Source: Cryobacterium sp. PH31-AA6 (GTDB lineage: Bacteria > Actinomycetota > Actinomycetes > Actinomycetales > Microbacteriaceae). Taken from it: a stretch of 64,000 nucleotides of DNA. The stretch is taken from assembly GCF_030063195.1 (NCBI RefSeq), contig NZ_JASISS010000016.1:1-64000 (forward strand). Direction: 5' to 3'. Shown here piece by piece: positions 16,580-24,842 of the stretch. A model generated the notes under the pieces. The model was not told the origin of the DNA. It did not search any database and saw only the letters and a program-made list of their open reading frames with translations. Each line of letters starts with the position of its first letter. Position 1 is the first letter of the stretch. The position numbers and the translations under genes are program-made.

Positions 16580-18061
16580 ATGAGCGACACCATCGAATCC
16601 GCCGTCGCGGCGCTCGTCGGTACCCGGCCGGGCAAGGTCATCGCCGTGCACGTCAACTATCCGAGCCGCGCGGCCCAGCGCGGGCGAGTTCCGGCCCAGC
16701 CGTCCTATTTTCTGAAACCGGCCAGCTCCCTCGCCCTCTCCGGCGAAATCGAACGCCCGGCCGGCACCGAGCTGCTCGCCTTCGAGGGCGAGATCGCCCT
16801 GATCATCGGCACCCGGACCCGCAGGGTGAGCCCGGCTGATGGCTGGAACGCGGTTTCCGGCGTCACCGCGAGCAACGACTTCGGCGTCTACGACCTGCGC
16901 TACGCCGACAAGGGCTCCAATCTCCGCTCCAAGGGCGGTGACGGCTTCACCCCGATCGGGCCGGTCGTGCTCGACGCCCGCGAGATCGATCCGGCGGCGC
17001 TGCGCATCCGCACCTGGGTGAACGGGGTACTCGCCCAGGACGACACGACCGCCACGCTGTTCTTCCCGTTCGGCCGGCTGGTCGCCGACCTCTCCCAGTT
17101 GATCACGCTCGAACCGGGCGACATCATCCTGACCGGAACCCCGGCCGGCGCCTCGGTCGTGCGTCCGGGCGACAAGGTGGAGGTCGAGGTCGACGCCCCG
17201 ACCGCCCTCCGGCCGATGACCACCGGCCGACTCGGCACGGTCGTCATCGAGGGCATCGTTCCGCTCGGGTCCTTCGGCGCCGAGCCGCGGGTCGACGACC
17301 TGCAGCGCACCGAGGCCTGGGGCTCGCCCGAGGCCGCCGGACTCACCCCGGCGGCTCCCACGTTCGTGCTCACCCCCGCGCTCAAGGACCGCATCAACAG
17401 CGTCGGCACGGCCACCCTGAGCGCGCAGCTGCGCAAACGCGGCTTCAACAACGTGTCGATCGACGGCCTCGGCTCGACCAGGCCGGAGGCCCGGCTCGTC
17501 GGCCGGGCGCGCACCCTGCGCTACCTGCCGAACCGGGAAGACCTGTTCGAGTCCCACGGCGGCGGCTACAACGCCCAGAAACGCGCCTTCGACTCCCTCG
17601 GGCCGGACGATGTGATCGTGATGGAGGCCCGCGGCGAGCGCGGCACCGGCACGGTCGGCGACATCCTCGCCCTGCGCGCCCAGGTGCGCGGCGCGGCCGG
17701 GATCGTGACGGATGGCGGGGTGCGCGACCTCGCGGCGGTCGCGGCCCTCGACATCCCCACCTATCACGCCGGCGGCCACCCGGCCGTGCTCGGCCGGCGC
17801 CACGTTCCCTGGGACACCGACCTGGCCATCGCCTGCGGCGGCGCCGCCGTGCGACCCGGCGACGTCATCGTCGGTGACGCCGACGGCCTGCTCGTGATCC
17901 CGCCGCACCTGGTCGAGGAGGTCGTCGCCTCCGCCATCGAGCAGGAGCGCGAGGAAGGCTTCATCGCCGAGATGGTCGCGGCCGGGCACGGCGTCGACGG
18001 CCTGTACCCGATGAACGCGGACTGGAAGGCCCGCTACCGTAAGTGGCAGGAGACGACGTGA
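16580..18061 (+). CDS. FAH-family isomerase/decarboxylase fused to RraA-like aldolase domain
   Basis: This 493-residue protein joins two enzymes. Residues of about 15-235 form a fumarylacetoacetate-hydrolase-type domain like HpaG (OPET decarboxylase/HHDD isomerase), with FEGEIALIIG, SNDFGVYDLR, KGGDGFTPIGP and ILTGTPAGAS. Residues of about 280-490 form an RraA-like domain with GTGTVGDILALRAQVRGAAG and DGGVRDLAAV, the pattern of HMG/CHA-type pyruvate aldolases. The aldolase half could perform the retro-aldol step that HpaI does in enterobacteria (inference). ATG 16580 follows AGAGGAG. It is the first gene of the operon, and its TGA overlaps the GTG start of the GntR gene. Confidence 0.82.
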   Translation: MSDTIESAVAALVGTRPGKVIAVHVNYPSRAAQRGRVPAQPSYFLKPASSLALSGEIERPAGTELLAFEGEIALIIGTRTRRVSPADGWNAVSGVTASNDFGVYDLRYADKGSNLRSKGGDGFTPIGPVVLDAREIDPAALRIRTWVNGVLAQDDTTATLFFPFGRLVADLSQLITLEPGDIILTGTPAGASVVRPGDKVEVEVDAPTALRPMTTGRLGTVVIEGIVPLGSFGAEPRVDDLQRTEAWGSPEAAGLTPAAPTFVLTPALKDRINSVGTATLSAQLRKRGFNNVSIDGLGSTRPEARLVGRARTLRYLPNREDLFESHGGGYNAQKRAFDSLGPDDVIVMEARGERGTGTVGDILALRAQVRGAAGIVTDGGVRDLAAVAALDIPTYHAGGHPAVLGRRHVPWDTDLAIACGGAAVRPGDVIVGDADGLLVIPPHLVEEVVASAIEQEREEGFIAEMVAAGHGVDGLYPMNADWKARYRKWQETT

Positions 18062-18831
18062 GCGCGCTGAGCGGAATCCCCGCGAAGGGCGCAACCCCCG
18101 CGAATGACCAGGACGGTGCGTCGCTGAGCAAGGCCCAGCTGGCCCACCAGTGGATCAGGTCGCGCATCAGCGACGGCACGTTCAGCCCCGGCTACCGGCT
18201 GGTGCTCGGGCAGATCGCCCGGGAACTCGACGTCAGCGCGGTCCCCGTGCGGGAGGCCATCCGCCTGCTCGAGGCCGAAGGCCTGGTCACGTTCGAACGG
18301 AACATCGGCGCCCAGGTCGCCATGCTGGATGCGACCGAGTACGTGCACACCATGCAGACGCTCAGCCTCGTCGAGGGCTACGCCACCGCCCTCTCCGCTC
18401 CGGCTCTCAACGCGGACACCCTCGATCGCGCCAGACGGATCAACGCGGAGATGGCCGACTGCCTCGACCACTTCGACCCCGTCAGTTTCACCCGGTTGAA
18501 CCTCGAATTCCACTCCGTTCTGTTCGAGGGCTGCCCGAACCCGCACCTGCTCGACCTGGTCCACCGCGGCTGGAGCCGGCTCAGCGCCCTGCGCGACTCC
18601 ATCTTCAGCTTCGTGCCGGGCCGTGCCCACGAGTCCGTCGCCGAACACGCGGCCCTGCTCGACCTGATCGAGAACGGCGCGGACCCCATCCAGGTCGAAC
18701 TCGCCGCCCGCAACCACCGCCTCGGCACCCTCGAGGCGTTCCTCGCCCGCCAGAAGATCGTGGCCCCCGTCACCTCTCCTGCTTCCGCCTCTCCTGCTCC
18801 GAAAGGGAAAAACAATGAAGTTCCGCAGTGA
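18058..18831 (+). CDS. GntR-family (FCD) regulator within the operon
   Basis: The 257-residue protein has a winged helix at about residues 25-85 (VLGQIARELDVSAVPVREAIRLLEAEGLV) and an FCD ligand domain. The FCD domain has the metal-binding pattern residues FTRLNLEFHSVLFEGC and HAALLDLIENGA. AGGAG lies 5 bp before GTG 18058, which overlaps the preceding stop. The C-terminus ends in a Ser/Pro/Ala-rich tail overlapping the start of the next gene by 17 bp. A likely role is repression of the operon, relieved by an aromatic intermediate. Confidence 0.85.
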   Translation: MSALSGIPAKGATPANDQDGASLSKAQLAHQWIRSRISDGTFSPGYRLVLGQIARELDVSAVPVREAIRLLEAEGLVTFERNIGAQVAMLDATEYVHTMQTLSLVEGYATALSAPALNADTLDRARRINAEMADCLDHFDPVSFTRLNLEFHSVLFEGCPNPHLLDLVHRGWSRLSALRDSIFSFVPGRAHESVAEHAALLDLIENGADPIQVELAARNHRLGTLEAFLARQKIVAPVTSPASASPAPKGKNNEVPQ

Positions 18832-19774
18832 CCCCAGCCAGATCAAGGGTTCCATCGCACCCCTCATGACGCCGTTTTCGGCCGACGGCGCCGTCGACCA
18901 CGCCGGCCTCGCCAACCTCGTCAACTGGCAGCTGGCCTCCGGCACCCACGGCATCTCGCTCGGAGGGTCGACCGGTGAGCCGAGCTCGCAGACCATCACC
19001 GAGCGCGCGGCCGCGATCCGCACCGTGGCCGAGACCATCGGCGACCGGGTGCCGTTCATGCCGGGCACCGGCTCGGCCAAGCTCGACGAGACCCTCGAGC
19101 TGACCGCCGCCGCGCAGGACGCCGGCGTCGACGCCGCGCTGATCATCACCCCGTACTACGCCAGGCCCACTCAGGAGGCCCTCTACGTCTGGTACAAGAC
19201 CGTGGCGGAGGAGTTCCCCGACCTGCCGATCGTGGCCTACAACGTGCCCAGTCGCACCGCCGTGGACATCGCCCCCGAGACCATCGCCCGGCTCTACCGC
19301 GATTTCGACAACTTCGTCGGGGTCAAGGAGACCACCAAGGACTTCGAACACTTCTCCCGGGTGCTGCATCTCTGCGGAAAGGAGCTGCTGGTCTGGAGCG
19401 GCATCGAACTGCTCTGCCTGCCGCTGCTCGCCCTCGGCGGCGTCGGCCTGATCAGCGCCACCTCGAACATCGCGCCCGTCGCCCACGTCGAGCTGTACAA
19501 CGCCTGGGTCGCCGGCGACCTCGACCGAGCACGCGAGATCCACTACGGGCTGCACCCCCTCGTCGACCTGCTCTTCGTCGAAACCAACCCGGCACCCGGC
19601 AAATGGGTACTCGAGCAACGCGGCCTGATCGCCTCCGGTTTCGTCCGCCCCCCGCTGATCACCCCCACCGATGCCGGCCTGGTGAAGATGAAGCAGTTCC
19701 TGGCCGCCGGCGAAGCGTATCTCTCCCCCGTCGACGGTTTCACGGTCGACGGCTTCACCCCGACAGGAGCCTGA
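18815..19774 (+). CDS. DapA-family aldolase/lyase in homoprotocatechuate operon
   Basis: This 319-residue DHDPS-like protein keeps the Schiff-base lysine K171 (VGVKETTKD) and Y142 (VAYNVPSRT). The GGSTGE loop near residue 50 replaces the usual GTTGE. Members of this superfamily make or break a bond to pyruvate. Because it lies between hpa genes rather than lysine genes, cleavage of 4-hydroxy-2-oxoheptanedioate to pyruvate and succinate semialdehyde is the best guess. Lysine biosynthesis is unlikely. It shares the operon with an RraA-like domain that could do the same reaction. Confidence 0.8.
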   Translation: MKFRSDPSQIKGSIAPLMTPFSADGAVDHAGLANLVNWQLASGTHGISLGGSTGEPSSQTITERAAAIRTVAETIGDRVPFMPGTGSAKLDETLELTAAAQDAGVDAALIITPYYARPTQEALYVWYKTVAEEFPDLPIVAYNVPSRTAVDIAPETIARLYRDFDNFVGVKETTKDFEHFSRVLHLCGKELLVWSGIELLCLPLLALGGVGLISATSNIAPVAHVELYNAWVAGDLDRAREIHYGLHPLVDLLFVETNPAPGKWVLEQRGLIASGFVRPPLITPTDAGLVKMKQFLAAGEAYLSPVDGFTVDGFTPTGA

Positions 19775-19776
19775 CC

Positions 19777-21294
19777 ATGCCCGCCACCGACACCACCCCG
19801 GCCGTGCACTTCATCCCGGAGAACCTGCCGACCCGCATCCAGCACTTCATCGGCGGACGCTTCGTCGACAGCGTCTCCGGCAAGACCTTCGACGTGCTTG
19901 ACCCGGTCTCCAACCAGACCTACGCCACCGCCGCCGCCGGCCAGCAGGAAGACATCGACCTGGCCGTCACCGCCGCGACCGAGGCGTTCGAGAACGGTCC
20001 CTGGCCCGGAATGAAGCCGCGGGAACGGTCCCGCATCCTGAACCGGATCGCCGACGCGATCGAGGCCCAGGATGCCCGCCTCGCCGAACTCGAAACCTTC
20101 GACACCGGCCTGCCGATCACCCAGGCCCTCGGCCAGGCCAACCGCGCCGCCGAGAACTTCCGCTTCTTCGCGGACCTGATCGTCGCCCAAGCCGACGACA
20201 CCTACAAGGTGCCGGGCAGTCAGATCAACTACGTCAACCGCAAGCCGGTCGGTGTCGCCGGGCTGATCACGCCGTGGAACACGCCGTTCATGCTGGAGAG
20301 CTGGAAGCTCGCCCCCGCACTGGCCTCCGGCTGCACCGTCGTGCTCAAACCGGCCGAGTTCACCCCGCTCTCGGCCAGCCTCTGGGCGGAGATCTTCGCC
20401 GCCGCCGGGCTGCCCGACGGGGTGTTCAACCTGGTCAACGGCATCGGCGAGGAGGCCGGCGACGCGCTGGTCAAGCATCCGGGCGTGCCCCTGATCTCCT
20501 TCACCGGCGAGACGACGACCGGCCAGACCATCTATCGCAACTGCGCCGCCAACCTCAAGGGCATGTCGATGGAGCTCGGCGGCAAATCCCCAGCCATCGT
20601 CTTCGCCGACGCCGACCTCGACGCCGCCATCGACTCGACCCTGTTCGGTGTGTTCTCGCTCAACGGCGAGCGCTGCACCGCCGGCAGTCGGATCCTGGTC
20701 GAACGCTCGGTCTACGAGGAGTTCTGCACCCGGTACGCCGCCCGCGCGGCGAACATCGTGGTCGGCGACCCGCACGACCCGAAGACCGAGGTCGGCGCGC
20801 TCGTGCACCCTGAGCACTACGCCAAGGTGATGAGCTACGTGGAGATCGGCAAGACCGAGGGCCGCCTGCTCGCCGGCGGAGGGCGTCCGGCGAATCTGCC
20901 GGAGGGCAACTACGTGTCCCCGACCGTGTTCGCGGATGTCCCGCCCACCGCCCGGATCTTCCAGGAGGAGATTTTCGGCCCGGTCGTGTCGATCACCCCC
21001 TTCGACACCGACGAGGAGGCCCTCACCCTCGCCAACGGGGTGAAGTACGGCCTCGCCGCGTACCTCTGGACCGGCAACCTCACCCGGGCGCACACCTTCG
21101 CCCAGGCGATCGAGGCCGGCATGGTCTGGCTGAACTCGCACAACGTGCGCGACCTGCGCACCCCGTTCGGCGGGGTCAAGGCCTCCGGCCTCGGCCACGA
21201 GGGCGGCTACCGCTCGATCGATTTCTACACCGACCAGCAGGCCGTGCACATCACGCTCGGCGCCGTGCACACGGCCCGCTTCGGCGCGAACTGA
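19777..21294 (+). CDS. hpaE: 5-carboxymethyl-2-hydroxymuconate semialdehyde dehydrogenase
   Basis: This 505-residue NAD-dependent aldehyde dehydrogenase oxidises the ring-cleavage semialdehyde made by HpaD. The catalytic glutamate is in SMELGGKSPAIVF (about residue 266) and the nucleophile in LNGERCTAGSRI (about residue 300). Other HpaE-like features are PVGVAGLITPWNTPFMLESWK and the C-terminal GGVKASGLGHEGGYRSIDFYTDQQAVHI. ATG 19777 follows ACAGGAG, 2 bp after the DapA-like gene. Confidence 0.92.
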   Translation: MPATDTTPAVHFIPENLPTRIQHFIGGRFVDSVSGKTFDVLDPVSNQTYATAAAGQQEDIDLAVTAATEAFENGPWPGMKPRERSRILNRIADAIEAQDARLAELETFDTGLPITQALGQANRAAENFRFFADLIVAQADDTYKVPGSQINYVNRKPVGVAGLITPWNTPFMLESWKLAPALASGCTVVLKPAEFTPLSASLWAEIFAAAGLPDGVFNLVNGIGEEAGDALVKHPGVPLISFTGETTTGQTIYRNCAANLKGMSMELGGKSPAIVFADADLDAAIDSTLFGVFSLNGERCTAGSRILVERSVYEEFCTRYAARAANIVVGDPHDPKTEVGALVHPEHYAKVMSYVEIGKTEGRLLAGGGRPANLPEGNYVSPTVFADVPPTARIFQEEIFGPVVSITPFDTDEEALTLANGVKYGLAAYLWTGNLTRAHTFAQAIEAGMVWLNSHNVRDLRTPFGGVKASGLGHEGGYRSIDFYTDQQAVHITLGAVHTARFGAN

Positions 21295-21340
21295 CCTGGC
21301 CTTCGGCCACAACGACGCACACTCAACGAGGAGGAACCCC

Positions 21341-22417
21341 ATGACCACGACCCCCATCCCCACCCCTGCGGCCACCCCGCCCGACATCCTGCGCTGCGCC
21401 TATATGGACCTCGTCGTCACCGACCTGGCCGCGTCGCGCGAGTTCTACGTCGACATTCTCGGCCTCGTCGTCACCGAAGAGACCGACACCGAGATCTACC
21501 TGCGCAGTTTCGAGGAGTTCATCCACCACAACCTCGTGCTGCGCACGGGCCCGGTGGCCGCGACGGCCGCCTTCGGCTTCCGGGTGCGCTCTCCCCTCGA
21601 CGTCGACCTGGCCGAGGCGTACTACCGCGAACTGGGCTGCCGCACCGAACGCCGCGCAAACGGCTTCGTCAAGGGGATCGGCGACTCCGTGCGCGTCGAA
21701 GACCCGCTCGGCTTCCCGTACGAGTTCTTCTTCGACACCGAACACGTGGAACGCCTCGCCTGGCGCTACGATCTGCAGGGCCCCGGCGCGCTCGTGCGCC
21801 TGGACCACTTCAACCAGGTCACCCCCGACGTCGGTCTCGGCCGCGGTTACCTCGAGGACCTCGGCTTCCGGGTGACGGAGGACATCCAGGATGAGGACGG
21901 CGTCACCTACGCGGCCTGGCTGCGCCGGAAGGACACCGTGCACGACACCGCCCTCACCGGCGGCGACGGGCCGAGGATGCACCACATCGCCTTCTCCACG
22001 CACGAGAAGCACAACATCATCTACATCTGCGACAAGCTCGGCGCGCTGCGCAAGTCCGACCTGATCGAGCGCGGCCCGGGCCGGCACGGCGTGTCAAACG
22101 CGTTCTACCTCTACCTGCGCGACCCCGACGGCCACCGGGTCGAGATCTACACCCAGGACTACTACACCGGCGATCCGGACAACCCCGTCGTCACCTGGGA
22201 CGTGCACGACAACCAACGCCGTGACTGGTGGGGCAACCCCGTCGTGCCCAGCTGGTACACGGACGCTTCCCTCGTGCTCGACCTCGACGGCAACCCGCAG
22301 CCCGTGATCGAACGTGTCGAGTCGAGCGAGATGGCCGTGACGGTCGGCGCCGACGGCTTCTCGTACACCCGGAAGGGCGAGGACCTGCCGGAGTACAAAC
22401 TCGGCCACCAGCTCTAA
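21341..22417 (+). CDS. hpaD: 3,4-dihydroxyphenylacetate 2,3-dioxygenase (extradiol, VOC type)
   Basis: This enzyme opens the ring of homoprotocatechuate with O2 to give 5-carboxymethyl-2-hydroxymuconate semialdehyde. The metal ligands are visible as H156 (RLDHFNQV), H215 (RMHHIAF) and E268 (HRVEIYT). They are offset by one from the H155/H214/E267 ligands of the actinobacterial HPCD and MndD enzymes. At 358 residues it matches that class I VOC family. AGGAGGA precedes ATG 21341. Whether it uses Fe(II) or Mn(II) cannot be read from sequence. It is the last gene of the operon. Confidence 0.94.
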   Translation: MTTTPIPTPAATPPDILRCAYMDLVVTDLAASREFYVDILGLVVTEETDTEIYLRSFEEFIHHNLVLRTGPVAATAAFGFRVRSPLDVDLAEAYYRELGCRTERRANGFVKGIGDSVRVEDPLGFPYEFFFDTEHVERLAWRYDLQGPGALVRLDHFNQVTPDVGLGRGYLEDLGFRVTEDIQDEDGVTYAAWLRRKDTVHDTALTGGDGPRMHHIAFSTHEKHNIIYICDKLGALRKSDLIERGPGRHGVSNAFYLYLRDPDGHRVEIYTQDYYTGDPDNPVVTWDVHDNQRRDWWGNPVVPSWYTDASLVLDLDGNPQPVIERVESSEMAVTVGADGFSYTRKGEDLPEYKLGHQL

Positions 22418-22451
22418 CCGCCCCACCGTTCGGGCCCTGCCCAGCCGCGAA

Positions 22452-22500
22452 AGTGCACAATTGGCCCCTTCAGCTTCGGTGAAGGGGCCAATTGTGCACT
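22452..22500. terminator. Perfect 21-bp hairpin downstream of hpaD
   Basis: Positions 22452-22472 and 22480-22500 are exact complements around a 7-nt loop containing CTTCGG. The stem starts AGTGCACAATTGG and includes GGGGCC. It lies between convergent hpaD and the anti-sigma gene, and it has no T-run. It would stop or process transcripts from both sides. The arms differ from the 96-bp element family. Confidence 0.75.
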
Positions 22501-22548
22501 CTCGCGACATGGGCGGGGTGCTGCTAGAGGAACGGGGGGGGGGTCCGG

Positions 22549-23511
22549 TCAGGTGGTGTGCAGTTCGCCGCGTACGATCGAGTCGCCGGAGTGGGCCGGG
22601 TTGCCGTCGTCGGGTTCGACGGACACGTCGACCAGGGGGAACTGGGCCAGGTCCACGCCGTCCGGGATGGAGAAGTGTCCGGTGTCGCCGTCGAGCAGGC
22701 CGATACTGATCAGTCCGGATGCGTCCGCCTTGATCAGCCAGACCTCGCGGAGCCCGGCGGTGGACGTCAGCCCGGTGAGGTCGACCACCACTTCCCGGTG
22801 GCCGTCTGCGGCCTTCTCGACCGTGGCGATGCCGGTGGCGTTCCAACCGGGGAAGGGGTCCAGCCGGGCCTCGGCGATGACGGGGGCGGCCACTTGCTGC
22901 TGCTGCAGCGACTCCCACCAGATGCCGCCGCCGAGTCCGCCGAAAAGGCCGGCGACGAGGCCGGCGACGCCCGCGGCAACCGTCACGGGGAGCCAGACCC
23001 GGCGAGCGCGACGCGTCCGCCGATAACCGGCGTGGTGGTTGGCGGCCGCCGGTCCGGTAGCGGTGGCGGGTCCGATAGCGGTGGCGGGTCCGGTAGCGGT
23101 GGCGGGTCCGGTAGCGGTGGCGGGTCCGGTAGCGGTAGCAGGCGCGGTAGCGATAGCGGGTCCGGTAGCGGTAGCGGGTCCGGTAGCGGGCTCGGCACTG
23201 GCGGGCTCGGCGGCGGCCGGGTCGGCAGCGAGGGCGGGCCCGGCGCCGATGGCATAGTCGGCGGCGCGTGGCAGCGCGGCGACAGCGTCGGTCAGGCCCA
23301 GCTCGGAGTGGATCCGCTCCCAGACTTGCGCGCCCGGCTCCGCGAGTTCGACGGTGCGGGCGGACCGGCCGACGGCGACCGTGTGCCGCAACGAGATGAG
23401 TTCCAGGGCACACTCGGGGCATTCGGCCAGGTGTCGGCCCTCGGCTTCGGTGCGGTCGAGCTCGCCCATGGCGATCAGGGCGAGGTCGTCGCCGTCAATG
23501 TGCGTCATCAT
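22549..23511 (-). CDS. Anti-sigma factor, RskA/zinc-finger type, with TGPATA repeats
   Basis: The 320-residue membrane protein has a ZAS-like H27-x3-C31-x2-C34 motif (HLAECPEC), which binds the ECF sigma factor encoded just upstream. A repeat linker (about 105-157) follows, then one membrane segment (about 173-196) and an extracytoplasmic RskA-type domain (VAAPVIAEARLDPFPGWNATGIATVEK to the C-terminus). It overlaps the sigma gene by 17 bp. The Ala-Thr-Gly-Pro linker is built from tandem 18-bp units and is unusually long. The cytoplasmic side is N-terminal, so the repeats should lie in the cytoplasm between ZAS and membrane. Confidence 0.85.
   Translation of the reverse strand: MMTHIDGDDLALIAMGELDRTEAEGRHLAECPECALELISLRHTVAVGRSARTVELAEPGAQVWERIHSELGLTDAVAALPRAADYAIGAGPALAADPAAAEPASAEPATGPATATGPAIATAPATATGPATATGPATATGPATAIGPATATGPAAANHHAGYRRTRRARRVWLPVTVAAGVAGLVAGLFGGLGGGIWWESLQQQQVAAPVIAEARLDPFPGWNATGIATVEKAADGHREVVVDLTGLTSTAGLREVWLIKADASGLISIGLLDGDTGHFSIPDGVDLAQFPLVDVSVEPDDGNPAHSGDSIVRGELHTT
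23041..23199. repeat. In-frame 18-bp minisatellite in anti-sigma gene
   Basis: About eight copies of a unit close to GGCGGGTCCGGTAGCGGT (plus-strand reading) encode TGPATA-type hexapeptides on the minus strand. The copies vary mainly at one or two bases. The unit keeps the frame. Confidence 0.8.
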
Positions 23512-24103
23512 TCGCCTCCAATCTCATGCGCAATCTGTTCAGACTTCGACGGATATGACTTTTCACGGTGCCAAGCGGCATTCCGAGGCTATCGGCGATC
23601 TGGGTGTGGGTGAGGTCGTCGTAGAACGCGAGTTGCATCACCCGCTGCGGCACCGGCCCGAGTCGCTGTAGTTCGTCGGTCATCATCACCCGGTCGGCGA
23701 TGTCGACTGAGTCGTCGGCCTGGCTGAGCTCGTGCTCGAAGGTGACGGCCTCCTCGACCCGGCGGCGCCGAGACCGGGCCTCGTGGGTGTCCGCCACGGT
23801 GTGCCGGGTGATCCCCACGAGCCACGCCGGCAGTCGCGACCGCGAAGACTGGAATGTTGCCCGCCCACGCCACGCGGCGATGAAAACCTTTTGCGTCACG
23901 TCCTCGGCCTCGCCCGGATCGCCGAGCGAACGCACGGCAATCGTGTAGACGAGGGACGACCAACGCGCGTAAGCCTCGGCAAGCGCCTGCTCGTCCCCGG
24001 CCAGGAAGGCCGTGACCAGTCGCCCGTGGTCGTCTTCCTCGGTGAGTGCCGTCACGTCGCTTCGGTGTCCTCCGGTTGGTGAGCGCCTCTGGAGGTCGTA
24101 CAT
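23495..24103 (-). CDS. ECF RNA polymerase sigma factor, SigK-like
   Basis: From ATG 24103 the protein has 202 residues. Sigma region 2 is at about residues 30-95 (ALAEAYARWSSLVYTIAVRSLGDPGEAEDVTQKVFIAAWRG). Region 4 is at about 135-190 (LGPVPQRVMQLAFYDDLTHTQIADSLGMPLGTVKSHIRRSLNRLR). A GAGGGG box lies upstream of 24103. An ATG 48 bp further upstream adds 16 residues and is possible. It is held by the membrane anti-sigma factor encoded next and probably drives this operon. Confidence 0.88.
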   Translation of the reverse strand: MYDLQRRSPTGGHRSDVTALTEEDDHGRLVTAFLAGDEQALAEAYARWSSLVYTIAVRSLGDPGEAEDVTQKVFIAAWRGRATFQSSRSRLPAWLVGITRHTVADTHEARSRRRRVEEAVTFEHELSQADDSVDIADRVMMTDELQRLGPVPQRVMQLAFYDDLTHTQIADSLGMPLGTVKSHIRRSLNRLRMRLEANDDAH

Positions 24104-24180
24104 TTCAGGCCCCTCGGGAGAGCGTGCCTCGACCACCGTCAGGCACAGCATAACCACGCTTGGGCATCAGGAGATCTCAA

Positions 24181-24828
24181 TCACGGGATCGGCGTTGCCG
24201 AGACGATCACATTGGACAAATACCGTCGGGCGTCGTAGTCGAATTCGCCCCCGCAGGTGACGAGGGTGAGCCGGGCGGGACCGGCGCGGTCGAAGACCTC
24301 GGCCCAGGGGACAGCCGCCTTCGGCACCGTCTGAATCGAGTCGACGGCGTACCGGCTCTCCCCGCCGCCCTCCGTGGTCACCGTGATCTCCGTGCCCGCC
24401 GGGGCGGTGGCGAGCCTGGCGAACGGCCCGATGTCATAGACGAGCGAGTCGACGTGGGCGGCGACGATGGTCGCGCCGGACGGGCTGGTCGGCCCGGGGC
24501 CGAAGCGGTACCAGGCGGCCACGGCCGGGTTGCTGGGCAGCGCCATCGAGCCGTCCTCGGCCAGTCCGACCGGATCGATCGACATGTCGATGCCGAGCGA
24601 CTCCACCCGGATGCGCTGCGGGGCAACCGAGGGCGCAACCTGGTTGAGGTCCAGTGCGGATTTCACCCGCGGAACCTCGACCTCGGCGGTGGGGAGCGGT
24701 GCCGGCGCGGCACTCGGGGTTGCCTCCGGAACGGGGGCGACCGAGGGTGCGGCCGGCGTCGCGGTGCACCCGGCGAGCAGGCCGAGAGCCACAGCGACCG
24801 CTGCGAAGGCGCCCACTGTGGCTCTCAT
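24181..24828 (-). CDS. Class F sortase, lipoprotein-type
   Basis: The 215-residue protein has a signal peptide with lipobox LLAGC (C21), a Pro/Ala-rich linker to about residue 50 and a sortase beta-barrel. The catalytic H125 (VAAHVDS), C192 (LVTCGGEF) and R201/R202 (ARRYLSN) are all present. Class F sortases occur in actinobacteria and attach or process surface proteins. The DUF4397 protein next to it is the natural candidate partner, although no LPxTG motif is visible in it. Confidence 0.85.
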   Translation of the reverse strand: MRATVGAFAAVAVALGLLAGCTATPAAPSVAPVPEATPSAAPAPLPTAEVEVPRVKSALDLNQVAPSVAPQRIRVESLGIDMSIDPVGLAEDGSMALPSNPAVAAWYRFGPGPTSPSGATIVAAHVDSLVYDIGPFARLATAPAGTEITVTTEGGGESRYAVDSIQTVPKAAVPWAEVFDRAGPARLTLVTCGGEFDYDARRYLSNVIVSATPIP

Positions 24829-24842
24829 GATTCCAGACCCGA

